Assembly: GCF_002072955.1 (NCBI RefSeq)
Contig: NZ_LPUF01000001.1
Span: forward strand, 2,192,896-2,256,895
Source of the DNA: Methyloprofundus sedimenti
GTDB lineage: Bacteria; Pseudomonadota; Gammaproteobacteria; Methylococcales; Methylomonadaceae
Reading direction: 5' to 3'
Length of the DNA stretch: 64,000 nt
The position numbers were made by a program, and so were the translations under genes. Of this stretch, positions 8,787-18,703 are shown piece by piece (the stretch's first letter is position 1; each line of letters begins with the position of its first letter). A model generated the notes under the pieces. That model searched no databases. It had not been told where the DNA came from and worked only from the letters and a program-made list of their open reading frames with translations.

Positions 8787-11291
8787 ATGAAGAAACAAGC
8801 CTCCATTCCAGGGATAGCGGAACATGACTTAGAATCCCAGGCCCTGTCCCTGCAACAAAAAGCTAAATATAAAGACGCGATAAAGCTGTATAAGAAAATA
8901 TTACAGGTTTCTGATAACGTGTCATGCAAGCAGAATCTTGCTTATTGTTATATACAGCGAGCAAAAGATTTTGCTGTAAAAGGCATGTATAAGGAAGCGC
9001 TAGTGTTGTGGGAGAATCATCGTGTATATGCCCACAGTCCATACGCTGCTTATGATCAATATATTATCTGGTTGATACAAACAAATAACCTGACTAAAAT
9101 CGAGGCTAGCCTGGGGGAATTAACAGCTCAACAACTGGATACGCAATATCCAGCATTGGCAAACGTTCTGGGTTTATTGATGCTTTCCGGGCACCCGGAA
9201 TTTGCACATAGTTTGCCACAAGACTCTTTACTTATCGCACATTTTAATCTTGTTCAGACTGCACTACAGGCATATCAGGATAATAATACTGAAAAGCTCA
9301 ACGAGGCTTTACGGCAGTTACCTTACCGCTCTGCTTTTAGAGATTTTCGGACCTTATTTAACGCTATCCTTGTTATGCCTGACTCACCCGCACAGGCGCA
9401 GATAGTATTGGCTAAAATCCGTGTTAGTTCGCCTTATGCGCAGGCAGCAAAAATATTGCTTGCTTGTACCAGAGAAGGTGCTGAACTTGCCGGGAAACTT
9501 GTGCAACTAAATTATCAACAACGTAGTTTTGTTAGTGAAATTAAAGGCTTGAGTAAAAATCAACTGGATTTTATTGAACACTTTTGCCGCCAGCATAAAA
9601 GCTTGTCAGACAAGGTACAATTTAACCTGGCAATTCAATATCAGTCATTAATAGGCGCTGAGCTGGCACAGCATTTTTGTCAGACATTACTGGCTAGCTA
9701 TCCTGCTGGAAACAAAGAGTTTAACAAGCACTTTAGCGAGGCGAGTGAGCTTGAAGAAAATCGGGTTAAGGCATTATTCTGTGAACAGGATAATAATCTT
9801 TATGATGCAGAATATTATTGGAAACAGTGTATAGACATTCTGGATAATGAAGCGGCTGATAATAGTTTGAAAATTGCCCTGATTTTACAGCGCATGGCCG
9901 CCACTGAACCGGAAGGAGAAAAACGAACCGGTTTATTGATCGATAGTGTGGCGTATGATCCGGACAATCGTAATACTTATTTGCAAATTATTCATTATTT
10001 TAGTCAGCAGCAGAAGACATTAAAGGAGCATAAGCAATGGTTAGTAAAAACCCTGGAAAAGTTTCCGCAGGATGTCGAGGTTTTAACTCAGGCAGTTAAA
10101 GCCGCAACACGGAATAAGACCCATAAAAAAGCCAGTCAATATGCCAGTAAAATATTAAAAATTGATCCGCTCAATACTTTTGCCAAACAAACGCTATTTT
10201 CCAGTTATCTGGCACATGCACGGCGTTTGATGCGCGAAAAAAACTATCATTTGGTGGAAAAAGAGATTAGTAAAGCTGAACAGCTCAATATAGGCAAAGC
10301 GTATCTTAAGCAAGTGCAGTTAATGCGCGCGCTATTGTGTTTTGCCAATATCAATAAACAACAAGGGTTGCAGGACATTAGTTCTGCACTCGATAATTTG
10401 TATGCCGATCCAGTCAATATTCAATTTCAGGCGACTGTGTCAGCCTTGCTCAATGGTTTACCTGTGGCTACTCTTTTGCGTGAACTGCCGGACACAAAAG
10501 AGCATATATTATCTGCACAGGAATTGACTGTGCTTATACAGCAATTAAATCAGTATGCTAATGACCATGAAGACAGGGACTATTTATCTAAAGCACTGGA
10601 TAAAATTAAACCCCCGTTGAAAAAATCGCTTACAGAGCATGAATATGATGAAAAGCTGTTATTAAATTTATGTCAGGCATTAGATACGGTTGAGCATTTC
10701 GAATTATTACGCCATTGTGCAAAACTGGCCCAGCGTAAATGGGCAACGCCAATCTGGATGTATTACCGGGTGTATGCAGATAATAATGGTGATGCAACAG
10801 AGTGTTCTGATCTGGATGTGTATCGTTTGCAATATGCTAATCATCAAGCTGCCGAGGATAAAGACTTTCCGACAGCCATATTGATCGATAAATTTCTGGA
10901 TAGTTATTTTGATGCTCATCCACAGCAAGCAGCCGGATTTCTTGAAGGACTGTTCGGTGATTTTATGGACGGCGATGCTAAGGAGTTCGATGATCCCTTA
11001 GCAGAGTTATTTGACCATCTTTCTGATCGTGTGATGATTGATCTTAATGCCAGGGCGGAATCATTATTAAAAACAATGACACCGGAAAAATTGACTCAGG
11101 AGTTAGCTCAACAAGTTGGAGAGGAACAATCGTTGTTCCTCGCGATGATGGTAAACCCTGAGATATTTTCTGCGCTAATACTACTTAAAGCCGCTGATGA
11201 ATTACACATTGATATCGATGCGAATATTTATGATGTTATTGAAGTTTTTGGTATTTCTGACAAAAAAAACTCATTTCCACTCCCTTTTTAA
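8787..11291 (+). CDS. Large TPR-like protein of the Hsp70 cluster
   Basis: An 834-residue soluble protein, first gene of a five-gene chaperone operon. Residues ~10-70 form a clear TPR pair (ALSLQQKAKYKDAIKLYKKI ... NLAYCYIQRAKDFAVKGMY). More TPR-like helices recur around residues 330-480 (YDAEYYWKQCIDIL, ASQYASKILKIDPLNTFAKQ). The acidic C-terminus ends in DPLAELFDHLSDR and an amphipathic tail. There is no signal peptide. It lies 14 bases before the J-protein gene. TPR proteins often present clients or dock to Hsp70, so a scaffold or substrate-recognition role is inferred. No characterised homologue was recognised. Confidence 0.85.
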   Translation: MKKQASIPGIAEHDLESQALSLQQKAKYKDAIKLYKKILQVSDNVSCKQNLAYCYIQRAKDFAVKGMYKEALVLWENHRVYAHSPYAAYDQYIIWLIQTNNLTKIEASLGELTAQQLDTQYPALANVLGLLMLSGHPEFAHSLPQDSLLIAHFNLVQTALQAYQDNNTEKLNEALRQLPYRSAFRDFRTLFNAILVMPDSPAQAQIVLAKIRVSSPYAQAAKILLACTREGAELAGKLVQLNYQQRSFVSEIKGLSKNQLDFIEHFCRQHKSLSDKVQFNLAIQYQSLIGAELAQHFCQTLLASYPAGNKEFNKHFSEASELEENRVKALFCEQDNNLYDAEYYWKQCIDILDNEAADNSLKIALILQRMAATEPEGEKRTGLLIDSVAYDPDNRNTYLQIIHYFSQQQKTLKEHKQWLVKTLEKFPQDVEVLTQAVKAATRNKTHKKASQYASKILKIDPLNTFAKQTLFSSYLAHARRLMREKNYHLVEKEISKAEQLNIGKAYLKQVQLMRALLCFANINKQQGLQDISSALDNLYADPVNIQFQATVSALLNGLPVATLLRELPDTKEHILSAQELTVLIQQLNQYANDHEDRDYLSKALDKIKPPLKKSLTEHEYDEKLLLNLCQALDTVEHFELLRHCAKLAQRKWATPIWMYYRVYADNNGDATECSDLDVYRLQYANHQAAEDKDFPTAILIDKFLDSYFDAHPQQAAGFLEGLFGDFMDGDAKEFDDPLAELFDHLSDRVMIDLNARAESLLKTMTPEKLTQELAQQVGEEQSLFLAMMVNPEIFSALILLKAADELHIDIDANIYDVIEVFGISDKKNSFPLPF

Positions 11292-11305
11292 GTGACTATT
11301 TTACT

Positions 11306-11632
11306 ATGCAGACTCCTTATCAAATACTCGGTGTAGACATTGATGCCACTGATGATGAAATTAAACAGGCTTATTTACATCAAGTTAAACAAAGTCCACC
11401 TGATCGCGATCAGCAACAGTTTCAGTTAATACACGATGCTTACACTGCCATTAAAGATCATAAAAGCAGAGTCAGTTATGATTTGTTTACTCTTCCGGTA
11501 GCTGATTTCACTACCATACTAGACAAAGCATTACAGACTGGGCTGTCGGGTGCCATGAACGCTGAGTCTGTAAAAAAATTATTAACTATCAGCATTGATA
11601 ATGCCAGTTTATTAGCCAGCCTTGAGAAATAA
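11306..11632 (+). CDS. Short J-domain protein with altered HPD motif
   Basis: 108 residues. The N-terminal J-domain is recognisable (YQILGVDIDATDDEIKQAYL, then FQLIHDAYTAIKDHKSRVSYD), but the loop that should read HPD reads PPD (residues 31-33). The loop is also shorter than in DnaJ. There is no G/F, zinc-finger or C-terminal DnaJ domain; a helical tail of about 45 residues follows. J-proteins stimulate Hsp70 ATPase, and the His of HPD is normally essential. Position between the TPR and GrpE-like genes, with its stop overlapping the next ATG, ties it to the Hsp70 below. Confidence 0.85.
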   Translation: MQTPYQILGVDIDATDDEIKQAYLHQVKQSPPDRDQQQFQLIHDAYTAIKDHKSRVSYDLFTLPVADFTTILDKALQTGLSGAMNAESVKKLLTISIDNASLLASLEK

Positions 11633-12291
11633 TGACTACAGAAGCACAAAAGACTGAATTACTGGAAGATTTCCAGAGGTATTTACAGCAGAACGTCCCT
11701 GAATCATTTGCCTCTCAGGAACAGCCTGACCTGCATACCTTGCTCGGAGAATTAACCGGTTTAAAAACTGAAGTCAAAGCGGAATCCAGACAGTTTAAAA
11801 ATACGCTGGATACCCTGAGCTCGGCACTGGAAACAGTACAAAATGATAATAAAGTCTTATCTGCCGAGCTTGCTGCAAGTACGGATCGCTTGGTGCGACA
11901 GCAAGCTGAAATGATGCGCAGCATGCTGCTGGACATGGTAGATTTGTATGATCGTTTAAGTACAGGCCTGGATGTGTTGCAAAATTATCGACCAGTGAAT
12001 GCTTTGTTTAAACATTCCAGGCAAAAAGACGTACGTTTTATTGAACGTTTTAAGCAAGGGCAGGAAATGACCCTTAAACGTTTTGAACAATTATTGCAAG
12101 GCTATCAGGTCAGGACTGTAAACTGTAAAGGTCAGACTTTGGATCCTTTGACCATGAAGGCCATTGCAACAGAAGAGAATTCTAAATTTGCTAATGGCAT
12201 TGTGCTGGAAGAATTGCGTAAAGGCTTTTTGTATCAAGATCAGGTGCTGCGTTTAGCAGAAGTTAAAGTAAATAAAATCAAGGTTGGATAA
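11632..12291 (+). CDS. GrpE-like nucleotide-exchange factor
   Basis: 219 residues: a long coiled-coil N-terminal half (about 35-110) followed by a GrpE-type beta domain (CKGQTLDPLTMKAIATEENS ... GIVLEELRKGFLYQDQVLRL, AEVKVNK). The end resembles E. coli GrpE's VVxELRKGYLLxGRxLRPAxVxV pattern. It should exchange ADP for ATP on the Hsp70 encoded four bases downstream. It overlaps the J-protein stop codon (TAATG), which implies coupled translation. It is divergent, so probably a dedicated second copy rather than the housekeeping grpE. Confidence 0.85.
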   Translation: MTTEAQKTELLEDFQRYLQQNVPESFASQEQPDLHTLLGELTGLKTEVKAESRQFKNTLDTLSSALETVQNDNKVLSAELAASTDRLVRQQAEMMRSMLLDMVDLYDRLSTGLDVLQNYRPVNALFKHSRQKDVRFIERFKQGQEMTLKRFEQLLQGYQVRTVNCKGQTLDPLTMKAIATEENSKFANGIVLEELRKGFLYQDQVLRLAEVKVNKIKVG

Positions 12292-12294
12292 CGC

Positions 12295-14055
12295 ATGAAC
12301 GATATTATTATTGGCATAGATTTAGGTACCACCAACTCAGAAGTTTCTATCGTCGAAAACGGTAAAGTGATTGTCATTGCTGATGGCGACAAGAAAATGC
12401 TGCCTTCTTTTGTTGGTATGGATGATAACGGACAGATTATCGTAGGCGAAACTGCGCGCAACCAGTATCTGGTTTATCCGGAAAGAACCATTAAATCGAT
12501 CAAACGTTTGATGGGCCAGGATATTCATGTTGAATTAGCCGGGCAGGCCTACACACCGCAGGAAATTTCAGCCATCATTCTTAAACGCCTGAAAGCTATT
12601 GCTGAAAACCATCTAGGACAAGTAGTGAGCAAAGCGGTAATTACCGTGCCGGCTTATTTTTCCGATGCACAACGGCAAGCAACTCGCGAAGCTGGAGAAA
12701 TTGCTGGCTTAGAAGTTGTGCGCATGATTAACGAACCGACCGCTGCCGCGCTTGCGTATGATGCGAAGCAATCTGAATCCAGGAAAGTATTAGTGTATGA
12801 CCTGGGGGGGGGAACTTTTGACGTATCGGTAGTCAATATAGAATCAGGTGTGGTTGAGGTATTATCTAGTCATGGTGATAATCAGCTGGGGGGTGATGAT
12901 TTTGATCAGCAGATCGTTGAATATCTGTTGCAGCATATACTGGACACGCAGCACGTGGATGTACGTCAACACAGTAAAGCCATGGCACGAATTACCCGTG
13001 CTGCAGAAGAAGCAAAATTTTTACTTTCCGATCAGCCTTATGCACAGATTGATGAAGAATATTTACTAGAGCATGAGGGCGTTGCCATTCATTTATCGCA
13101 TGAGCTTTCCAGAATAGCTTATGAAGAGATGATAGAAGATTATATTAATGTCACCCTGGATGCCGTACATATTGCTTTGAAAGGGGCAAAATTTACGACT
13201 ATGGATATTGATGAAATTATACTGGTGGGTGGTTCTACACGTACGCCATGTATACGCGAGCGCCTGCTGAATGAATTTGGCTTCGAGCCGCATAGTGAAG
13301 TCGATCCGGATTTATGTGTCGCCATGGGCGCGGCCATTCAGGCAGCGATGATTGCAGGACAGGAAGTGGATACGGTATTGGTTGATGTTACACCTTATAC
13401 CTATGGAACCAGTGCAATTGGTTCACTGGATGGAGCACCGTATCCTTTTATGTACGTGCCTATTATTCATAAAAATACAGTCTTGCCGAATCGTAAATCA
13501 GATGCATTTGCAACCAGTTATGATGGTCAGGAAGCGGTTGAAATTACGATATATCAGGGAGAAGACCCTGATGCATTAAATAATGTCAAAATCGGTGAGT
13601 TTCGGGTTGAGGGTTTGCTGGATGTTGCTGCTGGAAATATTATTACTCTTACTCTGGCACTGGATCTGAATGGCATTTTGCAGGTTTCTGCGCAAGAAAA
13701 AGATACTGGCCTGGAGAAATCTATTACCATTAAAAATGCTTTATCTCAGTTTGAAGGCTCGTCTCTGGATACCGCAAAACAACGTATCAACTCTTTGTTA
13801 GGGCACATGGATCCTCGTGTCATTGAACATGAGTCGTCGACAGAAAGGGAACAGGCGGTAGCAGCGGAAATTTTAGCTGCACGAGAGCTGATTGCTAAAG
13901 CCGAGGGCTTATTTGAGCAAGTATCAAATGAAGACAAGGAAGACATGATTGATTTAATTGAAACGCTAACCAGCTGTATCGCCGCAAATGATATTCAGGG
14001 TCTGGATGATCCAACCACACAATTACGGGATATTATTTATTATCTGGAATCCTGA
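12295..14055 (+). CDS. Second Hsp70 (DnaK-like) chaperone
   Basis: 586 residues, shorter than DnaK (about 640). The ATPase domain shows IGIDLGTTNSEVSIV (residue ~6), VITVPAYFSDAQRQATREAG (~115), RMINEPTAAALAYD (~143), DLGGGTFDVSVV (~169) and LVGGSTRTP (~309). The substrate-binding beta domain follows (GEFRVEGL ... ILQVSAQEKDTGLEKSITI). The helical lid is reduced to about 90 residues and the C-terminus (DIIYYLES) lacks the DnaK tail. The gene is embedded with its own J-, GrpE- and TPR-protein genes. This looks like an HscC-like or otherwise specialised Hsp70 rather than the housekeeping dnaK-dnaJ locus (inference). Confidence 0.93.
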   Translation: MNDIIIGIDLGTTNSEVSIVENGKVIVIADGDKKMLPSFVGMDDNGQIIVGETARNQYLVYPERTIKSIKRLMGQDIHVELAGQAYTPQEISAIILKRLKAIAENHLGQVVSKAVITVPAYFSDAQRQATREAGEIAGLEVVRMINEPTAAALAYDAKQSESRKVLVYDLGGGTFDVSVVNIESGVVEVLSSHGDNQLGGDDFDQQIVEYLLQHILDTQHVDVRQHSKAMARITRAAEEAKFLLSDQPYAQIDEEYLLEHEGVAIHLSHELSRIAYEEMIEDYINVTLDAVHIALKGAKFTTMDIDEIILVGGSTRTPCIRERLLNEFGFEPHSEVDPDLCVAMGAAIQAAMIAGQEVDTVLVDVTPYTYGTSAIGSLDGAPYPFMYVPIIHKNTVLPNRKSDAFATSYDGQEAVEITIYQGEDPDALNNVKIGEFRVEGLLDVAAGNIITLTLALDLNGILQVSAQEKDTGLEKSITIKNALSQFEGSSLDTAKQRINSLLGHMDPRVIEHESSTEREQAVAAEILAARELIAKAEGLFEQVSNEDKEDMIDLIETLTSCIAANDIQGLDDPTTQLRDIIYYLES

Positions 14056-14450
14056 TGCTGCGTTGTCCCAGCTGTAATGCACGCTTAAATGAGCGAGTGA
14101 TATGCTCCAGATGCCGGGCTGATCTGACTGCGCTGATTAGCGCAGAACAAGCTGCGCAACAGTGGTTTACTAAAGCAGTCGAGTATTATTTAGCAGCTAA
14201 TGTTGAACAAAGTATTACTGCATTATCGATTTCCCTAGGCTTAAACACGACCCGCTTGGCTATTGTGTTTCGTGAATTTATAATCGAGCGGCAGTGCTAC
14301 GAGATTCTCGATTTACTGGCACAAAAACGTGTATTGGCTGCAAAGCGCAGTTTGTATAAAGTTCATTTTTTATTCCCCTATAGCAAACAGTTGCTCCATT
14401 TAAACTTATTTAGCGATTATTTATTAGTAAACAGAACGGGTGGTGCGTAG
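14055..14450 (+). CDS. Zinc-ribbon helical protein closing the Hsp70 operon
   Basis: 131 residues. A four-cysteine zinc ribbon opens the protein (CPSC at 4-7 and CSRC at 17-20), followed by all-helical sequence containing TPR/SEL1-like stretches (WFTKAVEYYLAANVEQSITA). Its ATG overlaps the Hsp70 stop codon (TGATG), so it is translationally coupled and very likely part of the same machine. No named family was recognised. Its conserved order after the Hsp70 would be worth checking in other genomes. Confidence 0.8.
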   Translation: MLRCPSCNARLNERVICSRCRADLTALISAEQAAQQWFTKAVEYYLAANVEQSITALSISLGLNTTRLAIVFREFIIERQCYEILDLLAQKRVLAAKRSLYKVHFLFPYSKQLLHLNLFSDYLLVNRTGGA

Positions 14451-14506
14451 ATAATTCGATCAGTTTGGTAATCACTGTATAGTCTATTATTTTTTCCAGG
14501 AACGCC

Positions 14507-17500
14507 ATGAAAATTAGCATAAACTCTAGCATTATCAGTCATTGTGGAAGGCTATTCCTGTTTATTTTTTTTGTATGTAATAGCGCTTATGCGGCTAATT
14601 CACTGATTGATATCTATGCAACACAGGCCCCCGTTTCATTAAAGACGCTTGCTGCAAAAATCAAAGATGCTGAAGCAAATGTTGAACTGAGTGAAACAAC
14701 AAAAATACAATTACTGGAGCTTTACCGAAAAACCAGTAATTATCTGGAGCAAGTTCATACCAATAATGCCATGATCGAAGCATTGGTTTTATTTAGAAAC
14801 CAGGCTCCGGAACAAGTTAAACTGCTCAGAAAAAAAATAGAGATAAATCAAGCCAAAGCATCTCGTACAACTGTCATGAGTATTAATGCGGATACTCCCT
14901 TTGTTATTATCGAACAGCAACTGTTCAATGAACAAGCGAATCTTGCAGCTGTTAAGGCTAAACTCTCTGACCTGGAGCAGCAGTTAATGCTTGCGGCCGC
15001 TAAGCCAAATGAAAATAGACAACGTTTAATTGAAACAAGGCGCAGCCAGGAAACAATCACAGCGCAATTATTATTGCTTGCAACAGCTAATGAAATTTCT
15101 ATACTAACGGAAGCATCACGCTGGAAATTGGAGGCTCAGCGCCTGGCATTACGCTCGGAGATTGGCGTACTGGATCAGGAATTACTTAGCCTGCCAGTAC
15201 GCATTGATCTGCTTGAAGCTGAGCGAGACATAAATGCTTTTAAGGTTGAGCAATTAAGCAAGCAAGTCACTGCTATTCAGAAAGTTGTTAATATTCAACG
15301 TCAAATTGAAGCTGAGAAGAATAAATTATCCGCTGAAAAAACTCAACATGAACTCGAAGGTAAACATGTAATAGTACAGAAATTGGCTGAAAAAAATGCT
15401 GATTTGACTAGAATTTTAAGTCAGTTAACGCAACAGATAGACAATATTGTTATTGAAAGTAATGCAGTCAAAAAGGAAACTGAGAGCATTTCCGATCAAT
15501 TTAAGAATGTGCGTAAAAGACTTGACGTTGGAGGCTTTGGTCAGGCATTGGGACGTGTGCTATATGAGCAACAAAGGCAACTACCGCGTCCCGCTGTGCT
15601 GCAGAATAGATCAGAAAATCGAGCCATTAGCTTGGCAGAAGTGGGTTTACTGGAACTGCAATATACTGAAGAAAATAAAGTACTGAATGATATTGATACG
15701 TATATAAATCAACTCACTGCATCAATCGGTGACCTAGAGCAGGAAAAAATAAAAGCTAATCTGGAAGCACTGGCTAAAAGCAGGCAACAAATGCTCAAGC
15801 AATTGATTAATCTTAGTCGATCTTACTTACGGTCAATGAATGATTATGAATTCAATGATCAGGCTTTGCTTGCTATCATACAAGAGTATAAAGCTTTTCT
15901 TGCTCAACGTCTGTTATGGATACGCAGTGGCCCCATGCCTAACCTGGCGACAATCCAGGAAATTCCAGTGCAGCTAGTACAGATGATAAGAACAGAACGT
16001 TGGCAGGAATTAGTTATGGTGCTAGATGGAGATGAATCGCTTTCAGCGGTGACTTTCTTTGGAATAATCATAACAATAGTGCTTTTCTGGAAAACTAAAA
16101 CGATGCACCGTATGCTGGCTTTGACAGGGATGAAAGTAGGCCGGCTTTCAAGTGATAGTATAGTCTATACTTTTTATGCGCTGGGTCTAAGCTTTCTTTT
16201 AGCAGCATCCTGGCCCTCATTGTTATTACTGATTGCCTGGATGCTTAGCGTGTCAGAACACACAACACTGTTTACCGAAAGCATTTCATCCGCATTCATC
16301 TGGGTTGCTGTACACTTATTCGGATTCCGTATATTCCGAGCTATTTACGCACCTAAAGGTGTTGCTATCCAGCATTTCCATATTCCAATATTAGACGCCC
16401 AGTTACTGTACCGTGAACTGGGCTATCTGATGCGTATTTTTCTCCCCTCGGGTTTTATTTTTTCTATTTTATTCAATTCGGATTTAGCACTATCAACAGG
16501 TGAACTGGGACGTTTGTTGATCGTGGTGAGCTTAATCGCATTAACTGTATTTTTTCAGCGAATCACGACTACTCAAAAGTATAAACGAAGTAAAAGCCGG
16601 GTAGATTTTTTGCGTCTATTGCTTATTGCAGTACCCTTGATACTGATTGTGCTTGCTATCATCGGTTATGTCTATACAGCGGCACTGATTACTATGATGC
16701 TGGTTAAGACCTTATGGTTTATTCTAGGGTTGATTGTTGTTCAACGACTTGCAGTGAGATGGATCGTACTGGCTGAGCGCCGTCTTGCATTCAAGGCAGC
16801 CCTAACTGAACGTGCTGCAATTGTGGCAAAGCGTGAAGAATTAGTATCTAACCATAGACAAGAACCTGAAAGTGAAGAGGGTGAAATAGAAGAACCTGAA
16901 GTTGATTTACCTAGCTTAAGTGAACAAGGGCAGCATTTGCTTAAGATTGCTTTGATAGTAATAGGTGTATTGGGTTTATTAATGATCTGGTCTGATGTAT
17001 TGCCAGCATTCACATTATTAGAAGAAATTAAACTCTGGAATCATGCGACTATCATTGCTGGTGAACAACAAATAATGCCTGTCACTTTACTTGATCTTAG
17101 TATGGCCTGCCTGATATTGTTTGTGACTATCGTCGCTTCCAGAAACCTGCCGTCACTTCTGGAAATTATCATGTTACAAGCCAGCACGATGACAGCAGGA
17201 AGCCGCTATACTGTCACGACCATAACTAACTATATAATTTTCGCACTTGGCTTAATTCTATTCTTTAATAGACTCGGAGTAGACTGGTCGAAACTTCAAT
17301 GGCTAGTAGCCGCATTAGGTGTTGGTATCGGCTTTGGTTTACAAGAGATTGTCGCTAATTTTATCAGTGGAATTATTATTCTTTTTGAACGCCCTATTCG
17401 AGTCGGGGATATGGTTTCTATTGGTAATAATGATGGATTGGTTGTGCGTATCCGTATTCGTGCGACAACGATTAGAAATTTTGATAGAAAAGAATTACTG

Positions 17501-17908
17501 GTGCCTAATAAGGAGTTTATTACTGGTCAGTTGATTAACTGGACATTATCTGATCAGACAACACGAATAGTTATTCCAGTTGGCCTAGCCTACGGGGGGG
17601 ATGTGGAGGCAGCATTCAAACTGATGCTGGAGTCAGCACAACAACATCCATACGTGTTATCAGACCCGCCGCCTTCTGTGGTTTTTGATGCATTTGGGGA
17701 TAATGCCTTATCTTTAAAACTGCGCTGTTTTGTGGCCGATATAGATTACCGGGTACCGACGATCACTGAGTTACATAAAACCATCAATCAAAAATTTAAT
17801 GACGCAGGTCTTGTGATTGCTTTTCCGCAGCGGGATATTCATCTGGATTTCAAAACACCACTGGATGTTCGTATGCAGAGTAAGCAGCTCAATCCAGAAT
17901 CAGACTAA
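14507..17908 (+). CDS. MscK/KefA-like mechanosensitive channel
   Basis: 1133 residues. An N-terminal signal sequence ends around AYAAN (residue ~30). A long periplasmic coiled-coil region covers about 40-450, followed by roughly ten hydrophobic segments from ~510. A cytoplasmic acidic patch (EPESEEGEIEEPEVD) sits near 785. The C-terminal MscS domain contains ALGVGIGFGLQEIVANFISG (~934), ERPIRVGDMVSIG and TTIRNFDRKELLVPNKEFIT. The gate-helix glycines and NF are present. It should open under membrane tension to release osmolytes. It lies 56 bases after the Hsp70 operon and could be read through from it. Confidence 0.93.
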   Translation: MKISINSSIISHCGRLFLFIFFVCNSAYAANSLIDIYATQAPVSLKTLAAKIKDAEANVELSETTKIQLLELYRKTSNYLEQVHTNNAMIEALVLFRNQAPEQVKLLRKKIEINQAKASRTTVMSINADTPFVIIEQQLFNEQANLAAVKAKLSDLEQQLMLAAAKPNENRQRLIETRRSQETITAQLLLLATANEISILTEASRWKLEAQRLALRSEIGVLDQELLSLPVRIDLLEAERDINAFKVEQLSKQVTAIQKVVNIQRQIEAEKNKLSAEKTQHELEGKHVIVQKLAEKNADLTRILSQLTQQIDNIVIESNAVKKETESISDQFKNVRKRLDVGGFGQALGRVLYEQQRQLPRPAVLQNRSENRAISLAEVGLLELQYTEENKVLNDIDTYINQLTASIGDLEQEKIKANLEALAKSRQQMLKQLINLSRSYLRSMNDYEFNDQALLAIIQEYKAFLAQRLLWIRSGPMPNLATIQEIPVQLVQMIRTERWQELVMVLDGDESLSAVTFFGIIITIVLFWKTKTMHRMLALTGMKVGRLSSDSIVYTFYALGLSFLLAASWPSLLLLIAWMLSVSEHTTLFTESISSAFIWVAVHLFGFRIFRAIYAPKGVAIQHFHIPILDAQLLYRELGYLMRIFLPSGFIFSILFNSDLALSTGELGRLLIVVSLIALTVFFQRITTTQKYKRSKSRVDFLRLLLIAVPLILIVLAIIGYVYTAALITMMLVKTLWFILGLIVVQRLAVRWIVLAERRLAFKAALTERAAIVAKREELVSNHRQEPESEEGEIEEPEVDLPSLSEQGQHLLKIALIVIGVLGLLMIWSDVLPAFTLLEEIKLWNHATIIAGEQQIMPVTLLDLSMACLILFVTIVASRNLPSLLEIIMLQASTMTAGSRYTVTTITNYIIFALGLILFFNRLGVDWSKLQWLVAALGVGIGFGLQEIVANFISGIIILFERPIRVGDMVSIGNNDGLVVRIRIRATTIRNFDRKELLVPNKEFITGQLINWTLSDQTTRIVIPVGLAYGGDVEAAFKLMLESAQQHPYVLSDPPPSVVFDAFGDNALSLKLRCFVADIDYRVPTITELHKTINQKFNDAGLVIAFPQRDIHLDFKTPLDVRMQSKQLNPESD

Positions 17909-18298
17909 ATGTTGAAGGCTCTATGTGAATCGTAATGGGTTAACTTATATCGACAAAACCAGAGACTAGGGCTTCAATGTCGATAATATGGGGTATCATT
18001 GCTTATTGTTTTTATGTGATTGAGTATTGACGGGATCTGTTACCCTATTAAGACACGGATAGCGATGCTTTCTATAGTCAGGGAAGATTAATTATTAAAT
18101 TGACTGTATTGTCTTTCTATGGAATAAAATTTGCTTAATATTAATAGTATTATGTAATTATATATTTCTTGCATTGAAAAACTCCGTTAAAATATCATAT
18201 CTTAGTTGTGTATGTTTAACGCCTTTGAGCTAAAAATAAATAATTAAGACAGCTTACTTTAATTGGCTTGTATGGCCTGAAATGTAAAAACATATAAT
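17909..18298. other. Intergenic region carrying the tol-pal promoter
   Basis: 390 AT-rich bases without a credible gene. The tol-pal transcript must start here, because ybgC has no upstream partner on this strand within reach. A tataat hexamer occurs just before the ybgC start (18292-18297), too near the ATG to be a normal -10. No hairpin terminator for the channel gene was obvious. Confidence 0.4.
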
Positions 18299-18703
18299 AT
18301 GAGCAATATTTTTATTTGGCCTGTGCGTGTCTACTACGAAGATACTGATGCGGGTGGTGTGGTTTTTTATGCTAATTATTTAAAATTTTATGAACGTGCA
18401 CGAACGGAAATGTTGCGTGCAATGGGCTTTGAGCAAGACGAGTTGATTACACATGAAGCGGTGATATTTGTCGTTCGCTCAGTACAGGTTGAGTATTTAA
18501 AGCCTGCCAGATTTAATGAAATGTTAAATGTAAGCGCTGCTTTATGTAAAGTTAAAAGTGCTAGTTTGACTTTTGAGCAAACAATTACCCGTAATGATGA
18601 GATTTTAAATACTGCCAGTATTCGTATTGGCTGCCTGGATTCAGACACGCTAAGGCCTAAACTTATTCCTGACGCACTAAAGCAAGCAATAAACTATGCA
18701 TAA
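18299..18703 (+). CDS. ybgC: YbgC acyl-CoA thioesterase
   Basis: A 134-residue hotdog-fold thioesterase. The catalytic loop YYEDTDAGGVVFYANYLKFY (residues ~10-29) has the Asp of the 4-hydroxybenzoyl-CoA thioesterase subfamily, followed by ERARTEMLRAMG. YbgC hydrolyses acyl-CoA or acyl-ACP thioesters and is linked to phospholipid metabolism. First gene of the Tol-Pal operon, it overlaps tolQ by eight bases. Length and motif are ordinary. Confidence 0.95.
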   Translation: MSNIFIWPVRVYYEDTDAGGVVFYANYLKFYERARTEMLRAMGFEQDELITHEAVIFVVRSVQVEYLKPARFNEMLNVSAALCKVKSASLTFEQTITRNDEILNTASIRIGCLDSDTLRPKLIPDALKQAINYA

